DNA from: an uncultured Lachnospiraceae bacterium
GTDB taxonomy: Bacteria > Bacillota > Clostridia > Lachnospirales > Lachnospiraceae
Length of the DNA stretch: 19,548 nt
Assembly: GCA_937915975.1 (NCBI GenBank)
Contig: CALGGL010000094.1
Location: forward strand, 1-19,548
Direction: 5' to 3'
Below are positions 1 through 7,230 of the stretch, in pieces. Below the pieces are notes generated by a model. That model did not search any database. It worked only from the letters and a program-made list of their open reading frames with translations, and was not told the DNA's origin. The first letter of the stretch is position 1; each line of letters opens with the position of its first letter. The position numbers and the translations under genes are program-made.

Positions 1-1
1 G

Positions 2-1021
2 CTCGACGAGTATGTAGTCGGACAGGAATATGCCAAAAAGGCTATTTCGGTTGCGGTCTATAACCACTACAAGAGAGTTATCACCAACACCATGGATGAT
101 ATAGAAATAGAAAAATCCAATATGCTCATGCTCGGTCCTACAGGCTGTGGCAAGACCTATCTTGTAAAAACCATTGCAAGACTTTTAAATGTTCCTCTTG
201 CCATAACGGATGCAACATCTCTTACCGAAGCAGGCTACATAGGTGATGACGTAGAGAGTATTCTTTCAAAGCTTCTTGCAGTTGCCGACAATGATGTTGA
301 AAAGGCAGAGCGTGGAATTGTATTTATAGATGAGATAGACAAGATAGCAAAGAAAAAGGAAACCAGAAGCCGGGATGTAAGCGGTGAGTCGGTTCAGCAG
401 GGACTTCTTAAAATAATCGAGGGTGCGGAGGTTGAGGTGCCTGTCGGTTCGGGAAGCAAAAATGCCATGACACCGATGACAACTATGAATACCCAGAATA
501 TTTTATTTATATGTGGCGGAGCATTTCCTGACATCGAGGATATCATCAAGGAAAGACTTACCAAGCAGTCCTCTATGGGCTTCAATGCTGACCTTAAGGA
601 CAAATTTGACAATGAACCTAATCTTATGAAAGAGGTAACTGTTGATGACCTTAGAGATTTCGGAATGATACCTGAGTTCTTGGGAAGACTGCCTGTTATA
701 TTTACACTTGATGCACTTGATAAGGATATGTATATCAAGATTTTAAAGGAACCGAAAAATGCAATCCTAAAGCAGTACCAAAAGCTGCTTGCTTTGGATG
801 AGGTTAATCTTTTATTTGATGATTCCGCTTATGAGGCAATTGCCGAAAAGGCTATGGAAAAGAAAACCGGTGCCAGAGCACTTCGTGCAATAATCGAGAA
901 ATTTATGCTTGATATAATGTATGAGATTCCTCGTGACGACAGTATCGGAACAGTAACCATAACCGGTGATTACATAAACGGCAAGGGCTCACCGATTATA
1001 GAACTGAGAGGAACAAACTAA
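2..1021 (+). CDS. clpX: ClpX-type AAA+ unfoldase, 5' end outside window
   Basis: ATP-driven unfoldase that normally feeds substrates to the ClpP peptidase in the cytoplasm. The frame is open from base 2, upstream of the first ATG at 92, and the first residues (LDEYVVGQEYAKK) match the start of the ClpX AAA+ module, so the true start and any zinc-binding N-domain lie outside the window. In the 339 visible residues: Walker A GPTGCGKT (45-52), pore loop GYIG (78-81, usually GYVG), Walker B ending FIDE (108-111), an MGF tripeptide (192-194) where ClpP-binding ClpX has IGF, an arginine-finger region EFLGRLPV (226-232), and sensor 2 TGAR (289-292). The usual RKH loop before the FICGGAF segment is replaced by a Ser/Thr/Met-rich stretch (149-164). 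This could be a divergent second ClpX rather than the housekeeping copy. It ends 10 bases before the next gene, so the two are probably co-transcribed. Confidence 0.9.
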   Translation, partial: LDEYVVGQEYAKKAISVAVYNHYKRVITNTMDDIEIEKSNMLMLGPTGCGKTYLVKTIARLLNVPLAITDATSLTEAGYIGDDVESILSKLLAVADNDVEKAERGIVFIDEIDKIAKKKETRSRDVSGESVQQGLLKIIEGAEVEVPVGSGSKNAMTPMTTMNTQNILFICGGAFPDIEDIIKERLTKQSSMGFNADLKDKFDNEPNLMKEVTVDDLRDFGMIPEFLGRLPVIFTLDALDKDMYIKILKEPKNAILKQYQKLLALDEVNLLFDDSAYEAIAEKAMEKKTGARALRAIIEKFMLDIMYEIPRDDSIGTVTITGDYINGKGSPIIELRGTN

Positions 1022-1031
1022 AGGAGGTAAT

Positions 1032-1784
1032 ATGAAGCCTGTAATTATAGCACATCGTGGTGCAAGCGCGCTTGCTCATCACGAGAACACTTTGGAAGCA
1101 TTTAAAATTGCAATTAAATTAAAAGCTGACTATGTGGAATTCGATATCAGAAAAACCAAGGATAATCAGCTTATAGTTTTTCATGATGACGATATAGAAG
1201 GGAAAGAAATATCCTCTCTTACCTATGACAAGCTTTGCGGCATAACCGCAAAGGATAATTATCGTGTGCCTCTTTTATCAGAGGTGCTTGAACTTTGCAA
1301 AGGAAAGATTAAGCTTGACATAGAATTAAAGGAAGCAGGATATGAAAAGCGTGTTATAGACATGGTAACAAGACTTTACCGCTATGATGAATTTATGATG
1401 AAGTCATTTATCGACAGTACAGTTAAGTCCATACACGAATATGATCCGTACATAAAGACAGGGCTTTTACTCGGAAAAAAAGGCGGTTCACTGAAAACAA
1501 AGCTGCATGAATTTTTCCCTATGACAAGGCTTGCGGCATGCAACGCCGACTTTGTATCACCTTACTACAAAATTGCAACTCCGGGCTTTATGAAGCGTAT
1601 GATGCTTTATAACAAGCCTGTATATGTCTGGACAGTAAACCGTGCACGTAATATGGGCAAATGTATCTTAAATCATGTCGACGGTATCATAACAGACAAA
1701 CCAAACATTGCCTTAAAAGTCAGAGCATACATGCTTGATGACATAGAAAAGAAAAAAAGATTCTTAAGGCGAAAAGCAAAATAG
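1032..1784 (+). CDS. Glycerophosphodiester phosphodiesterase
   Basis: Predicted to hydrolyse glycerophosphodiesters (deacylated phospholipid head groups) to glycerol-3-phosphate and an alcohol. The 250-residue protein is a complete GDPD-type TIM barrel. It has the HRG signature at 8-10, ENT at 18-20, E36 and D38 in the EFDIR strand, H51 in VFHDD, DIELK at 96-100, WTVN at 200-203, and DGIITDKP at 217-224. These are the expected metal and catalytic positions. There is no signal peptide, so it should be cytoplasmic, like many short Gram-positive members. The tail is very basic (KKKRFLRRKAK), which might hold it at the membrane surface; that is inference. The start is fixed by a strong AAAGGAGGT about 4 bases before the ATG. 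The upstream gene ends 10 bases before the start. Physiological substrate is not evident. Confidence 0.92.
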   Translation: MKPVIIAHRGASALAHHENTLEAFKIAIKLKADYVEFDIRKTKDNQLIVFHDDDIEGKEISSLTYDKLCGITAKDNYRVPLLSEVLELCKGKIKLDIELKEAGYEKRVIDMVTRLYRYDEFMMKSFIDSTVKSIHEYDPYIKTGLLLGKKGGSLKTKLHEFFPMTRLAACNADFVSPYYKIATPGFMKRMMLYNKPVYVWTVNRARNMGKCILNHVDGIITDKPNIALKVRAYMLDDIEKKKRFLRRKAK

Positions 1785-1821
1785 AGATGATAAAAAAGCA
1801 CATAAAGAAAGGAATTAAAAA

Positions 1822-2622
1822 ATGAAATACAAGGTAGGTTTTATAGGCTGCGGCAATATGGCCAAAGCCATCATAGGAGGACTTATAAATAATGCAGGTA
1901 TTACACCTAAGGAAATAATTGCAGCAGATGCATCGGATGCTGCTATTAAAAAAGCATCAGATAATATTGGTATTGATACAACTCTTAACAATAAAGAAGT
2001 TGCTTCTAATTCCGATGTATTATTTTTATCAGTAAAGCCCCAGTTTTATGAGACAGTTATCGCCGAAATAAAAGATACAATTTCATCCAATCAGATTGTA
2101 GTAACAATTGCACCGGGCAAAACCCTTGCCTGGCTTGCAGAAAGAATCGGTTCTGATGTAAAGCTTGTCAGAACCATGCCAAACACTCCTGCACTTGTGG
2201 GCGAGGGCATAACTGCAGTTTGTAAAAACACACTTGTAAACGAAGAAGAATTCTCATACATAATGTCATTACTATCAAGCTTCGGACTTGCAGAAGAAAT
2301 ATCAGAAAATCTTATGGATGTTGTCGTATCCGTAAGCGGAAGCTCTCCTGCATATGTATTTATGTTTATCGAAGCTATGGCAGATGCTGCTGTACTTGAC
2401 GGTATGCCAAGAGACAAGGCATATAAGTTTGCGGCACAGGCAGTACTTGGAAGTGCCAAGATGGTTATCGAAACCGGCAAGCATCCCGGTGAGTTAAAAG
2501 ATATGGTATGCTCTCCTGCCGGCACAACAATAGAAGCGGTTCGCATACTTGAAGAAAAAGGCTTCCGCAGCTCCGTCATCGAAGCCATGAAAGCCTGCAC
2601 AGATAAATCAAGAAGCTTATAA
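1822..2622 (+). CDS. proC: Pyrroline-5-carboxylate reductase
   Basis: Last enzyme of proline synthesis, reducing 1-pyrroline-5-carboxylate to proline with NAD(P)H in the cytoplasm. The 266 residues match the usual family length. The N-terminal Rossmann fold has VGFIGCGNMA at 5-14 (dinucleotide-binding glycines G9 and G11), followed by VKPQ at 71-74. The C-terminal dimerisation domain carries the SGSSPAYVF segment and PAGTTIEAVR at 232-241, typical of ProC. An AGAAAGGA ribosome binding site lies a short distance before the ATG. It sits 37 bases after the phosphodiesterase gene in the same direction, so it is probably in the same transcript. No proline-related regulatory element was seen in the short leader. 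Confidence 0.95.
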   Translation: MKYKVGFIGCGNMAKAIIGGLINNAGITPKEIIAADASDAAIKKASDNIGIDTTLNNKEVASNSDVLFLSVKPQFYETVIAEIKDTISSNQIVVTIAPGKTLAWLAERIGSDVKLVRTMPNTPALVGEGITAVCKNTLVNEEEFSYIMSLLSSFGLAEEISENLMDVVVSVSGSSPAYVFMFIEAMADAAVLDGMPRDKAYKFAAQAVLGSAKMVIETGKHPGELKDMVCSPAGTTIEAVRILEEKGFRSSVIEAMKACTDKSRSL

Positions 2623-2656
2623 AAATAAGATTTCCCTTTTTCACGCGAAGCGTGTT

Positions 2657-2778
2657 GGTTATATAGGGGTGTAAATAATGAGAGGTATCAAAAAGGTGCT
2701 AAGCAAATCGTGAGCGCTAGTGAGATTTGCGTGTACCTATTTTGATACCTCTCATTATTTATACCTATCTATATAACC
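2657..2778. repeat. Long imperfect inverted repeat between convergent genes
   Basis: Two arms of 53 and 55 bases (2657-2709 and 2724-2778) are near-perfect reverse complements around a 14-base loop. The arms share a 10-base outer block (GGTTATATAG / CTATATAACC), an uninterrupted 22-base core (2672-2693 against 2740-2761) and a 7-base inner block (GCAAATC / GATTTGC), with a few mismatches and small bulges between. It starts 35 bases after the proC stop and ends 9 bases from the secDF stop, so it could act as a two-way transcription barrier. There is no clear T-tract on either side, so a textbook intrinsic terminator is not supported. A non-autonomous repeat element (MITE-like) is an alternative. 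A separate 5-bp hairpin (CACGC GAA GCGTG, 2642-2654) lies just beside it. Confidence 0.85.
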
Positions 2779-2787
2779 GACCGAATG

Positions 2788-4995
2788 TTAAGCGGTCTCT
2801 TCCTTTTTCTTTCCGATGTGCTTCTTGAAGAAGTACCACATAGGACCTGTGATGCAGATTGATGAATAAGCACCGCAGACGATACCTGCCATAAGTGTAA
2901 ATGTGAATTCCTTAAGTGCAGGAACACCCATTATGAAGAGTACAAGAACCATGATGAAAGTTGTAAGTGAAGTATAGATACTTCTTGTAAGTGTCTGCGC
3001 GATACTTGTATTAACTACTTCGTCAAGCTCTACATTTCTATCCATAATCTTCATATTTTCACGGATACGGTCAAATATGATGATAGTTGCGTTGATTGAG
3101 TAACCAACGATTGTAAGCATACATGCTATGAAGGTATTACCAACCGAAAGTCTTGCTACTGCATAAATAGCAAACACAACCATAACATCATGGATAAGTG
3201 CCAATACCGCAGATGCACCAAATCTTAAATCCGAGAATCTTATTGCAATATAGATAAGCATAAGAATGGATGCAATGATGATAGCTATAATGGCGTCCTT
3301 CTTCATCTCACCGCTTATGGTTGAGCTTATACTCTGCTCACTGATTTCCGAAACTTCAAATTTATCCTTGATTGCTTTTTCAAAGCTTGTTGCCTGATCC
3401 TCGGTAAGCTCAGGAGTCTTAAAGATTACCTGATTAGAATCCTCAACTGTCTGAATCTGAATATTTGCGGCAGATAATCCGGTTGCATCAGTTATAACAG
3501 GAACGACCTCATTTTCTGCTTTTTCAAGATCAAAGACCTCTTCTCCATCAAATGTAACAGTAGTTGAAGTACCGCCTGTAAACTCAAGTGCATAATTAAG
3601 AGATGATCCCTTTCTTGACTTGTTAACAGGAAGGAAGATAAGTCCTCCGATTATTACTACAAGAGAGATAACAATACAAACTCTTGAAATCTTAATATAG
3701 TTAACTTTCTTAGGTGGCTTAGCCGAACCGTAAAGCTTTTTATTGGTAAGTCCAAGATCTACCGCAATCTTAAGTAAAAGCTTAGTGATAACAATAGCGG
3801 TAAACATTGAAAGGATAATACCTATCATAAGTGTGGTAGCAAATCCTTTAATACTACCTGTACCAAGCATCATAAGAACGAATGCTGCGATAAGAGTTGT
3901 GATGTTACCATCAAGGATTGCCGAAAGAGCCTTATGGAAACCTGCCTCAACAGCGTTTCTTACACCCTTATCGGCGGCTATCTCTTCTCTGATACGGGTA
4001 AAGATGATGACATTTGCATCAACCGCCATACCGATTGAAAGGATAATACCTGCTATACCCGGAAGGGTAAGGGTAACAGTTCTCACACTGAGAACAAGAA
4101 GCATAAGAACGATATATGAAACAAGTGCAACTGAAGCAAGTAAGCCCGGTAAAAGGTAAAGTATAATCATAAGAAGACATACAAGACCGAAACCGATTGC
4201 ACCTGCCATAAGGCTGGTAGATATAGCTTCTCTACCAAGCTTTGCACCTACTATATTATACTGAAGCTGTGAAAGTTCAAGAGGAAGTGCACCGATTTTG
4301 ATGGTTGATGCAAGTCTCTCTGCCTCATCATAATCAGCCATTCCGTCTATAACTGCACTACCGCCGGTAATTGCAGTCTTTACTCTCGGTGCACTTACAA
4401 CTGCACCATCATAAATGATATAAATGATATTACCGACATTTGCAGATGTGATATCAGCAAACTTTTCAGCACCTTCATCAGTAAACTGAAGCTGTACCAA
4501 ATACTCTCTGATACCTGTAGTATCATTGGTATCAGTAGCCGGATTAGCTTCCTTTACATCGGAACCGGTAAGAGCGGCCTCATAATCAAGTCCCTGAGAC
4601 CAGTATGCATAATTTGTCTCATCCAAGAATAAAAGCTGTCCCGGCTGACCGAGCTCATCCAAGATGTCGTGAGCATCATACTTCGAAGTATCAACAGGAA
4701 TCTCAACTGTGATTCTGTCATCGCCTTCCTTGTAAACCTCACCCTCACTGCTGTACTCATCAACTCTTCGCTGAAGTTTGTCGATGGTAGCATCAATCTC
4801 TTCATCGGAAGGCTTACTATCAACTATCTGATAGGTAACACTAAGACCACCCTGAAGGTCAAGACCTAAAGGAATATCCTCAGCCTTACCCGTTTTTTCC
4901 TTTCCTACTCCTGCAACTGCCATATAAATTGCTCCTGCAAGTAAAAGCAAAAATACAAGCAGCTTAATTACAGCATCTCTTTTAGCTTTCTTCAT
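2788..4995 (-). CDS. secDF: Fused protein translocase subunit SecDF
   Basis: Membrane accessory of the Sec translocon that uses the proton gradient to help pull exported proteins across. The 735 residues contain SecD then SecF in one chain, close to the length of fused SecDF in Bacillus. SecD part: membrane helix about 10-30, LGLDLQGG at 43-50, a large external domain to about 255, then five helices including AVDANVIIFTRIREE with the conserved acidic D327. SecF part: helix about 437-453, FTGGTSTTV, then helices from about 568 including GYSINATIIIFDRIREN. Many SecF proteins have Asp in that NAT position; here it is Ala (A636). R671 in TLTRSIYTS is present. The ATG lies inside the end of scfB (14-base overlap), with AGGAG 8 bases upstream in the scfB coding sequence, so translation is probably coupled. 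Confidence 0.95.
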   Translation of the reverse strand: MKKAKRDAVIKLLVFLLLLAGAIYMAVAGVGKEKTGKAEDIPLGLDLQGGLSVTYQIVDSKPSDEEIDATIDKLQRRVDEYSSEGEVYKEGDDRITVEIPVDTSKYDAHDILDELGQPGQLLFLDETNYAYWSQGLDYEAALTGSDVKEANPATDTNDTTGIREYLVQLQFTDEGAEKFADITSANVGNIIYIIYDGAVVSAPRVKTAITGGSAVIDGMADYDEAERLASTIKIGALPLELSQLQYNIVGAKLGREAISTSLMAGAIGFGLVCLLMIILYLLPGLLASVALVSYIVLMLLVLSVRTVTLTLPGIAGIILSIGMAVDANVIIFTRIREEIAADKGVRNAVEAGFHKALSAILDGNITTLIAAFVLMMLGTGSIKGFATTLMIGIILSMFTAIVITKLLLKIAVDLGLTNKKLYGSAKPPKKVNYIKISRVCIVISLVVIIGGLIFLPVNKSRKGSSLNYALEFTGGTSTTVTFDGEEVFDLEKAENEVVPVITDATGLSAANIQIQTVEDSNQVIFKTPELTEDQATSFEKAIKDKFEVSEISEQSISSTISGEMKKDAIIAIIIASILMLIYIAIRFSDLRFGASAVLALIHDVMVVFAIYAVARLSVGNTFIACMLTIVGYSINATIIIFDRIRENMKIMDRNVELDEVVNTSIAQTLTRSIYTSLTTFIMVLVLFIMGVPALKEFTFTLMAGIVCGAYSSICITGPMWYFFKKHIGKKKEETA

Positions 4996-6379
4996 TTTTA
5001 CACTCCTCTTCTAAATCGGCTAAAGCAGCCTTTATCATTATTGCACATTCGACACGCTTTTGCTGCATCTTACAGCCGATGTCATATGTATCAAGTATAC
5101 CGCCGCTATAAAGGTAAGAATTCGCTGCGCAGCCACCGCTGCAATAAAATCTTGCAAAGCAGTCCTTACAATTGTCCTTGGCGTATACATTACAAAGCTT
5201 GAACTCATTAACTACATCAGTATTGTCAATTCCGTCATATACATTTCCAAGCTTAAACCCATCTATACCAACAAACTGATGACACGGATAAAGTTCACCC
5301 TGAGGTGTTACCGCCAGGTACTCGGTTCCCGAGCCACAGCCTGAAAGTCTCTTATATACACAAGGTCCGCCGTTTAGATCCAGCATATAATGGAAAAATG
5401 TAACCGGCTTTCCTTTCTTATGCCTGTCTATGATATCCAAAGCGAGCTTATCATACTCTTCAAAAATCTGAGGCAGATCCTCTTCCCGAATCGAGTAATC
5501 CTCAGTAGGTGCGGCAACCACAGGCTCAATGGAAATCTCCTTGAATCCCAAGTCAGCCATTTCCTTAAAGTCATTAAAGAAGTCCAGATTATTTCTTGTA
5601 AATGTACCTCTTACGTAGTAGCTCTTGTCACCGCGCTTTTCCACAAAGTTCTTAAACTTCGGAACTATAATATCATAGCTTCCCTTACCGTTTCGGGTAG
5701 GACGCATAAGATCATTTATATTTTTTCTTCCATCCAGGCTTAAAACCACATTGGATATTTCCTTATTACAAAATTCTATAACTTCGTCATCCAGTAAAAC
5801 TCCGTTTGTAGTAAGGGTAAACCTGAAATTCTTATTATGTTCCTTTTCCTTGCTTCGACCGTATTCAACAATTTTCTTAACAACGTCGAAATTCATAAGC
5901 GGCTCACCGCCGAAAAAGTCAACCTCAAGATTAACCCTGTTGCCTGAATTTTCTATTAGAAAGTCAATGGCCTTTTTGCCAACCTCAAGACTCATAAGCT
6001 CACGCTTTTGACCATGGTACTCACCCTCATCCGCAAAGCAGTACTTACAGGCAAGATTACAGTCATGAGCTATGTGAAGGCATAGAGCTTTGACAACTGT
6101 TTTTCTCTTTTTAAAATCAATAATAACATCCTTATATACATCCTCGGTAAACAGCTGTCCGCTATCCTTTAATTCCTCTATATCCGAGTACGCTTCATAG
6201 ATGTCGTAATCCGAATACTTGTTACCGTACTTATCTTTGATTGCCGACGCAAGAGATTTCCTATCCTTTTTCTCAAACAAAGCAATCATATCATATACAA
6301 GCTCGTCCACAACGTGAACCGAACCGCTGCATACATCAAGAACGATATAATATCCGTTATTGATATACTGATAAACCAT
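4982..6379 (-). CDS. scfB: SCIFF radical SAM maturase (SPASM type)
   Basis: Radical S-adenosylmethionine enzyme expected to install thioether cross-links in the SCIFF peptide encoded just upstream. In the 465 residues: an N-terminal PqqD-like peptide-recognition domain (about 1-85); the radical SAM motif CNLACKYC with C107, C111 and C114 binding the first [4Fe-4S] cluster; the GGEP motif around 157; and a C-terminal SPASM domain with C348, C366, C404, C407, C413, C417 and C436 for two auxiliary clusters (CKDC, FYCSGGC). Length and layout fit characterised SCIFF maturases such as CteB. GGGAG precedes the ATG by 8 bases. Its last codons contain the start and ribosome binding site of secDF. Assignment is strong because the substrate gene is adjacent. 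Confidence 0.95.
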   Translation of the reverse strand: MVYQYINNGYYIVLDVCSGSVHVVDELVYDMIALFEKKDRKSLASAIKDKYGNKYSDYDIYEAYSDIEELKDSGQLFTEDVYKDVIIDFKKRKTVVKALCLHIAHDCNLACKYCFADEGEYHGQKRELMSLEVGKKAIDFLIENSGNRVNLEVDFFGGEPLMNFDVVKKIVEYGRSKEKEHNKNFRFTLTTNGVLLDDEVIEFCNKEISNVVLSLDGRKNINDLMRPTRNGKGSYDIIVPKFKNFVEKRGDKSYYVRGTFTRNNLDFFNDFKEMADLGFKEISIEPVVAAPTEDYSIREEDLPQIFEEYDKLALDIIDRHKKGKPVTFFHYMLDLNGGPCVYKRLSGCGSGTEYLAVTPQGELYPCHQFVGIDGFKLGNVYDGIDNTDVVNEFKLCNVYAKDNCKDCFARFYCSGGCAANSYLYSGGILDTYDIGCKMQQKRVECAIMIKAALADLEEECKNEES

Positions 6380-6430
6380 CTGTGTTACTCCCAGTTTTTT
6401 ACAAATACTTGCTCTTTTAATAACGCAACT

Positions 6431-6459
6431 AAAGAGGACTATCCAAGATAATCCCCTTT
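6431..6459 (-). promoter_or_regulatory. Hairpin between scfA and scfB
   Basis: Two 12-base arms (AAAGAGGACTAT and ATAATCCCCTTT) pair at 10 of 12 positions around a 5-base loop. In the minus-strand transcript it lies after the scfA stop and about 50 bases before the scfB start. No U-run follows. It may stabilise the short scfA message or partly reduce readthrough into scfB, so that more peptide than enzyme is made; this role is inference. Confidence 0.45.
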
Positions 6460-6487
6460 AATTAGGATATTATGTATTATCTTACAA

Positions 6488-6628
6488 TTATTTATTCTCG
6501 CAGCTCTGGTTACCTACTGTGCATGAAGTCTTACATGCTGACTGACATGAAGTCTGGCACTCACCACAGCCACCCTTAACTACTGTGCTGTTTAAAGTCT
6601 TATCTGTTAAAGTCTTAATTCTCTTCAT
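6488..6628 (-). CDS. scfA: SCIFF ranthipeptide precursor, six cysteines
   Basis: Substrate peptide for the adjacent radical SAM maturase. This 46-residue gene (47 codons with stop) is too short for many gene finders. The N-terminus MKRIKTLTDKTLNST is the leader-like recognition part. The core has six cysteines at 21, 24, 28, 32, 36 and 43, in the conserved pattern CGECQTSCQSACKTSC followed by TVGNQSC. The family name (six cysteines in forty-five residues) fits exactly. In the characterised CteA homologue a thioether was reported between Cys32 and Thr37; both positions are present here (C32, T37). A GGAGG lies 7 bases before the ATG. It is followed by scfB 108 bases later. SCIFF products are classed as ranthipeptides (non-alpha thioethers), and a signalling role has been proposed in clostridia. 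The mature form and export route are unknown here. Confidence 0.95.
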   Translation of the reverse strand: MKRIKTLTDKTLNSTVVKGGCGECQTSCQSACKTSCTVGNQSCENK

Positions 6629-6653
6629 CTTTTATCCTCCTGCTTTTATCCGG

Positions 6654-6667
6654 TCAAATTAATTTGA
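6654..6667. promoter_or_regulatory. Perfect 14-base palindrome in scfA leader
   Basis: TCAAATTAATTTGA is a perfect palindrome 25 bases upstream of the scfA start, inside the predicted untranslated leader. It could be an operator half-site pair or simply AT-rich sequence. No known regulator is assigned. Confidence 0.35.
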
Positions 6668-6715
6668 TTAAAAGAAGATTTATCGCAAAATATATATTTG
6701 CTTTGCTTATTCTTC

Positions 6716-6737
6716 CTTTCGTTTGCATACACGAAAG
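6716..6737. promoter_or_regulatory. Inverted repeat over predicted scfA start site
   Basis: CTTTCGT and ACGAAAG are perfect 7-base arms separated by 8 bases. On the minus strand the repeat begins 2 bases after the predicted -10 box, so it covers the likely transcription start. It would form either an operator blocking polymerase or a hairpin at the extreme 5' end of the message. Which of the two cannot be told from sequence. Confidence 0.45.
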
Positions 6738-6739
6738 TT

Positions 6740-6768
6740 ATTATATCACATAAATCCCATATTGAAAA
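6740..6768 (-). promoter_or_regulatory. Sigma-A-type promoter for the scf operon
   Basis: On the minus strand, a perfect -10 box TATAAT (6740-6745) is preceded by TGA, giving an extended -10. A -35-like TTTTCA (6763-6768, 4 of 6 to consensus) lies 17 bases upstream. The predicted start near 6733 gives a leader of about 105 bases before scfA. The -35 lies close to the end of the upstream membrane-protein gene, inside a weak 7-bp inverted repeat (6762-6781). Confidence 0.65.
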
Positions 6769-6777
6769 GCTATTTTT

Positions 6778-7140
6778 TCAACTAATCATTCCGCCAAGAG
6801 TACCGCCTAAAAGACAAAGTATTATGGTACTTACGCCCTTTGCCGCTATCACATTTTCTCCATGTGAAACAAGAATTGATGCTATAAGAATCACTCCCAC
6901 ATAAAGAGCTCCAAGCAAAAGTCCCCAGATGAACTTTTTCTCCTGCATACTTTTTCCTATAACTATACCGCCTATAGCACTTGAGAGAATATAGGGAAGG
7001 GTAATGGCAAAATTCACCTTGCTCTCACCAAGTCCAAGCTTATACATTAGAAATGCTACGACAAGAAGCATCACTCCCGTAACCAAATAGGATATTATCA
7101 GTGCTCTTAAAACACTTGCAAACCTTTTAGCTACCGACAA
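6778..7140 (-). CDS. Small membrane protein, YrzE/TIGR04086-like
   Basis: Four predicted hydrophobic helices in about 120 residues: a first helix in ALIISYLVTGVMLLVVAFLMY, then a short charged loop (GLGESKVN), AITLPYILSSAIGGIVIGK, FIWGLLLGALYVGVILIASIL, and a Gly-rich last helix ending CLLGGTLGGMIS. The pattern and length match the uncharacterised clostridial membrane family known as TIGR04086 or DUF3792. I recall the family often sitting near SCIFF and Sec genes, consistent with its place directly upstream of scfA. An ATG at 7155 has no ribosome binding site, whereas GGAGGTGG lies just inside it, 8 bases before a TTG at 7140, so TTG is preferred (another TTG at 7143 is possible). Function is unknown; a helper for export or membrane insertion is only a guess. 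Confidence 0.75.
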   Translation of the reverse strand: MSVAKRFASVLRALIISYLVTGVMLLVVAFLMYKLGLGESKVNFAITLPYILSSAIGGIVIGKSMQEKKFIWGLLLGALYVGVILIASILVSHGENVIAAKGVSTIILCLLGGTLGGMIS

Positions 7141-7230
7141 CAAAACCACCTCCATACATTTAATTATTAACTATGCTAATAATAAATATATGTGGTGATT
7201 TTAGTATTTATGAAAACTTCAAACAATAAA

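Noticed and set aside
2091..2600. Long open frame opposite proC, and similar long frames opposite clpX, secDF, scfB and the antiporter
   Set aside because: They lie wholly within well-supported genes on the other strand, lack ribosome binding sites and resemble no protein family.
2642..2654. Small hairpin CACGC-GAA-GCGTG after proC as an intrinsic terminator
   Set aside because: Only a 5-bp stem and no T-run downstream on either strand.
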